Below are positions 40,875 to 42,404 of a DNA stretch of 42,404 nt, piece after piece; the first letter of the stretch is position 1, and each line of letters begins with the position of its first letter. The notes beneath the pieces are model-generated. The model saw only the letters and a list, made by a program, of their open reading frames with translations. It was not told the origin of the DNA and searched no databases. The translations under genes and the position numbers were made by a program. The DNA is from Bacillota bacterium (GTDB lineage Bacteria > Bacillota > Clostridia > Oscillospirales > Ruminococcaceae). The stretch lies in assembly GCA_023415575.1 (NCBI GenBank), contig JAEZKF010000009.1, forward strand, positions 1 through 42,404, given 5' to 3'.

Positions 40875-42271
40875 TACTTAACACCTCCGTACAGCCAGGG
40901 CTTGCGAAGTCCCTTAAACTTGGAAAGCGAGCGAAGCATCAGACGGGATGCCGTTACACCCATGATAAAGTTGAAGATAACACCCATCAGCAGTGTGTAG
41001 CCGAACGAGAAAATAGCACCCGTTGTGGAGGGTCCAAACATAAAGAAGATGGGGGTAAGTAACTTCGCCCAGAAGCTGGATGGAGGTCCGAACGAACCCA
41101 TCAAGATAATTGCTACGATGATAACCGTAACGTTGCCGTCAAAGATTGCGGAGAATCCGCGCTCGTAGCCAAGATCAATAGCTCCCTCTATGGTCTTGCC
41201 GGAACGAATTTCTTCCTTAATACGCTCGGAGGTGATGACGTTTGCGTCAACACCCATTCCAAGGCTTAGGATGATACCCGCGATACCCGGCAGGGTAAGC
41301 GTAAAGCTGGGGATAAACTCAAAGTAACCCGAAACGGAGATGATAAAGCCCGCAACCTGTCCAAGCAGTGCGATGCTGGCTACCAAACCGGGGATTCTGT
41401 AATAGAAAATCATAAAGACACAAATAAGGATGAAAGCGATTACTCCGGCGAGCACCATGGAGTCCTTAGCGCTCATACCGAGTGTCGGAGAAATGGAGCG
41501 GTAGTTTTCGGTTACCAGCTTAAAGGGCAGCGCACCACCGTTAATTTTGTTTGCAAGCTCAGTCGCCTGCGCCGCAGTAAAGGGCACCGAACCACCGTTA
41601 ATAATCGCGTTACCGTCGGTGATCGCTGTCTGTACGACAGGGTCTGAGATCATGGTGTCGTCCATCCAGATGGAAATCTTCTTGCCGACGAGTCTTGTGG
41701 TAGCTTCTGCAAACTTTTTAGCGCCCTCATCGGTAAGCTCAAGCGCTACCACGGGATTGGAGGTCTTGGAGTCGATTACCGCTGAAGCACTCTTTACGTC
41801 CTTACCTTCAAGAACGACGTTCTCAAGTGTCACACCGATAGGCAGGCCCGCAGCGTCGACATTTGCTTCCTCTCTGAAAGTCAGCAGAGCGGTCTCACCA
41901 AGCTCGCGGATAGCCTCCTCAGGCTTTTTGCTGGATTCATCGTCCTTCCAGGGGAAGCGGACAATGATGCGATCCTTCGAGGTGTCTGTATATACCTCAT
42001 AGTCGGTTATGTTCTGGGTAACAAGTCTTTGCTTGATTACTGATTCCGCTGCAAGCATCTGAGCGTCGGTTGCGTCAAAGCCCTCGGGCGGAGTAAAGGT
42101 GACGTCCACACCACCACGGATATCAATACCCCAGCGGATGTCGTCCGCACTCTTGATGTACTTTGTGGTAACATCGCCGAATGTAGTGCTAAAACCAAAA
42201 AACGACGTTCCGGCCAGGAATAGTATCAGCGCAAACACAACAAAAAAAGTTGCTTTTGAGCCTTTTTTCAT
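40874..42271 (-). CDS. secD: Protein translocase subunit SecD
   Basis: A 465-residue RND-type subunit of the Sec machinery. The first helix is about residues 8-28, and a large outer domain follows with GIDIRGGVDVTF and the P1-type fold. Six C-terminal segments carry the signature GMGVDANVITSERIKEE. I chose the ATG at 42271, eight bases after AGGAGG. The same frame stays open upstream to the window edge, but the preceding residues do not look like part of SecD. It is the first gene of a secD-secF unit, about 32 kb from yajC. Confidence 0.95.
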   Translation of the reverse strand: MKKGSKATFFVVFALILFLAGTSFFGFSTTFGDVTTKYIKSADDIRWGIDIRGGVDVTFTPPEGFDATDAQMLAAESVIKQRLVTQNITDYEVYTDTSKDRIIVRFPWKDDESSKKPEEAIRELGETALLTFREEANVDAAGLPIGVTLENVVLEGKDVKSASAVIDSKTSNPVVALELTDEGAKKFAEATTRLVGKKISIWMDDTMISDPVVQTAITDGNAIINGGSVPFTAAQATELANKINGGALPFKLVTENYRSISPTLGMSAKDSMVLAGVIAFILICVFMIFYYRIPGLVASIALLGQVAGFIISVSGYFEFIPSFTLTLPGIAGIILSLGMGVDANVITSERIKEEIRSGKTIEGAIDLGYERGFSAIFDGNVTVIIVAIILMGSFGPPSSFWAKLLTPIFFMFGPSTTGAIFSFGYTLLMGVIFNFIMGVTASRLMLRSLSKFKGLRKPWLYGGVK

Positions 42272-42404
42272 AGCCCAATCCTCCTCGTATACTAATTTTT
42301 GAATAAACAATTTCAGGTATCGACAGGCTTTGAGATGCCCGTGATAAAATGCTGTTAGGTCGGCAGGGGCAAGTTCTTCGTCCTCCAGTTGAGCCGCAAG
42401 GCTG
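42272..42404 (-). other. Open upstream frame, possible 3' end of another gene
   Basis: Read in the secD frame, 44 codons upstream of the start have no stop up to the edge. They translate to a protein-like mix, including SLAAQLEDEELAPADLTAFY and HGHLKACRYLKLFIQKL. This may be the tail of a preceding gene that lacks its own stop before secD, or chance. I do not recognise a family in so short a piece. Confidence 0.3.

Overview
The window looks like a chromosomal core region of a spore-forming, anaerobic Firmicute of class Clostridia, possibly an Oscillospiraceae/Ruminococcaceae-type genome. The reasons are a complete spoIIIAA-AH operon, spoIIM, the SCIFF peptide with its radical SAM maturase, and strong AGGAGG-type ribosome sites with many TTG and GTG starts. 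Control runs through a lysine riboswitch, a tetrahydrofolate riboswitch and a tyrosine T-box. No phage, transposon, tRNA, rRNA or CRISPR array was found. Genus-level identity cannot be decided from the sequence alone. Almost every gene is on the minus strand. The exceptions are the lysine-branch operon (11183-14500) and one small STAS-like gene (5344-5745).

Layout. At 1-5040 (minus) lie a XerC-like recombinase cut by the window edge, a small DUF6774-like protein, a cluster of stem-loops that may be a structured RNA, a YesL-type membrane protein, XerD, SpoIIM and ProC. At 5344-5745 (plus) is an orphan STAS-like protein. At 5835-10755 (minus) the order of transcription is queA, tgt, yajC, a TIGR04086 membrane protein, the SCIFF precursor scfA and its maturase scfB. 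At 10795-14500 (plus) a consensus promoter, an L-box riboswitch and a terminator precede asd, dapA, dapB and an ACT-domain protein, which together cover the entry to lysine/diaminopimelate synthesis. At 14639-19608 (minus) a MacA-like adaptor, a MacB-like permease, a DUF6873-like protein and an ABC-F ATPase follow one another, and no ATPase subunit for the permease is present. At 19844-21633 (minus) are a THF-riboswitch-controlled folate ECF S-component and a zinc-dependent phospholipase-C-like protein. At 21662-23304 (minus) is tyrS behind a T-box.

From 23315 to 33964 (minus) runs the classic clostridial run nusB, TsaD-like gene, xseA, xseB, ispA, divergent PAP2 gene, dxs, tlyA, nadK, argR, recN. 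It combines isoprenoid precursor synthesis, NADP supply, arginine regulation and DNA repair. Upstream are an Asp23/Gls24 gene and the eight-gene spoIIIA operon (34667-39703), which builds the mother-cell side of the forespore feeding channel. Tandem terminators separate it from secD-secF at 40874-42271.

Most of the window is conventional. The points most worth a second look are the stem-loop cluster at 1409-1585, the readable on/off switch of the folT riboswitch, the Shine-Dalgarno-sequestering hairpin before the TIGR04086 gene, the hairpins between scfA and scfB, the MacA/permease pair without an ATPase, the stand-alone ACT protein in the lysine operon, and the long out-of-frame overlap of spoIIIAA with spoIIIAB. 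I did not find a clearly new multi-gene system.
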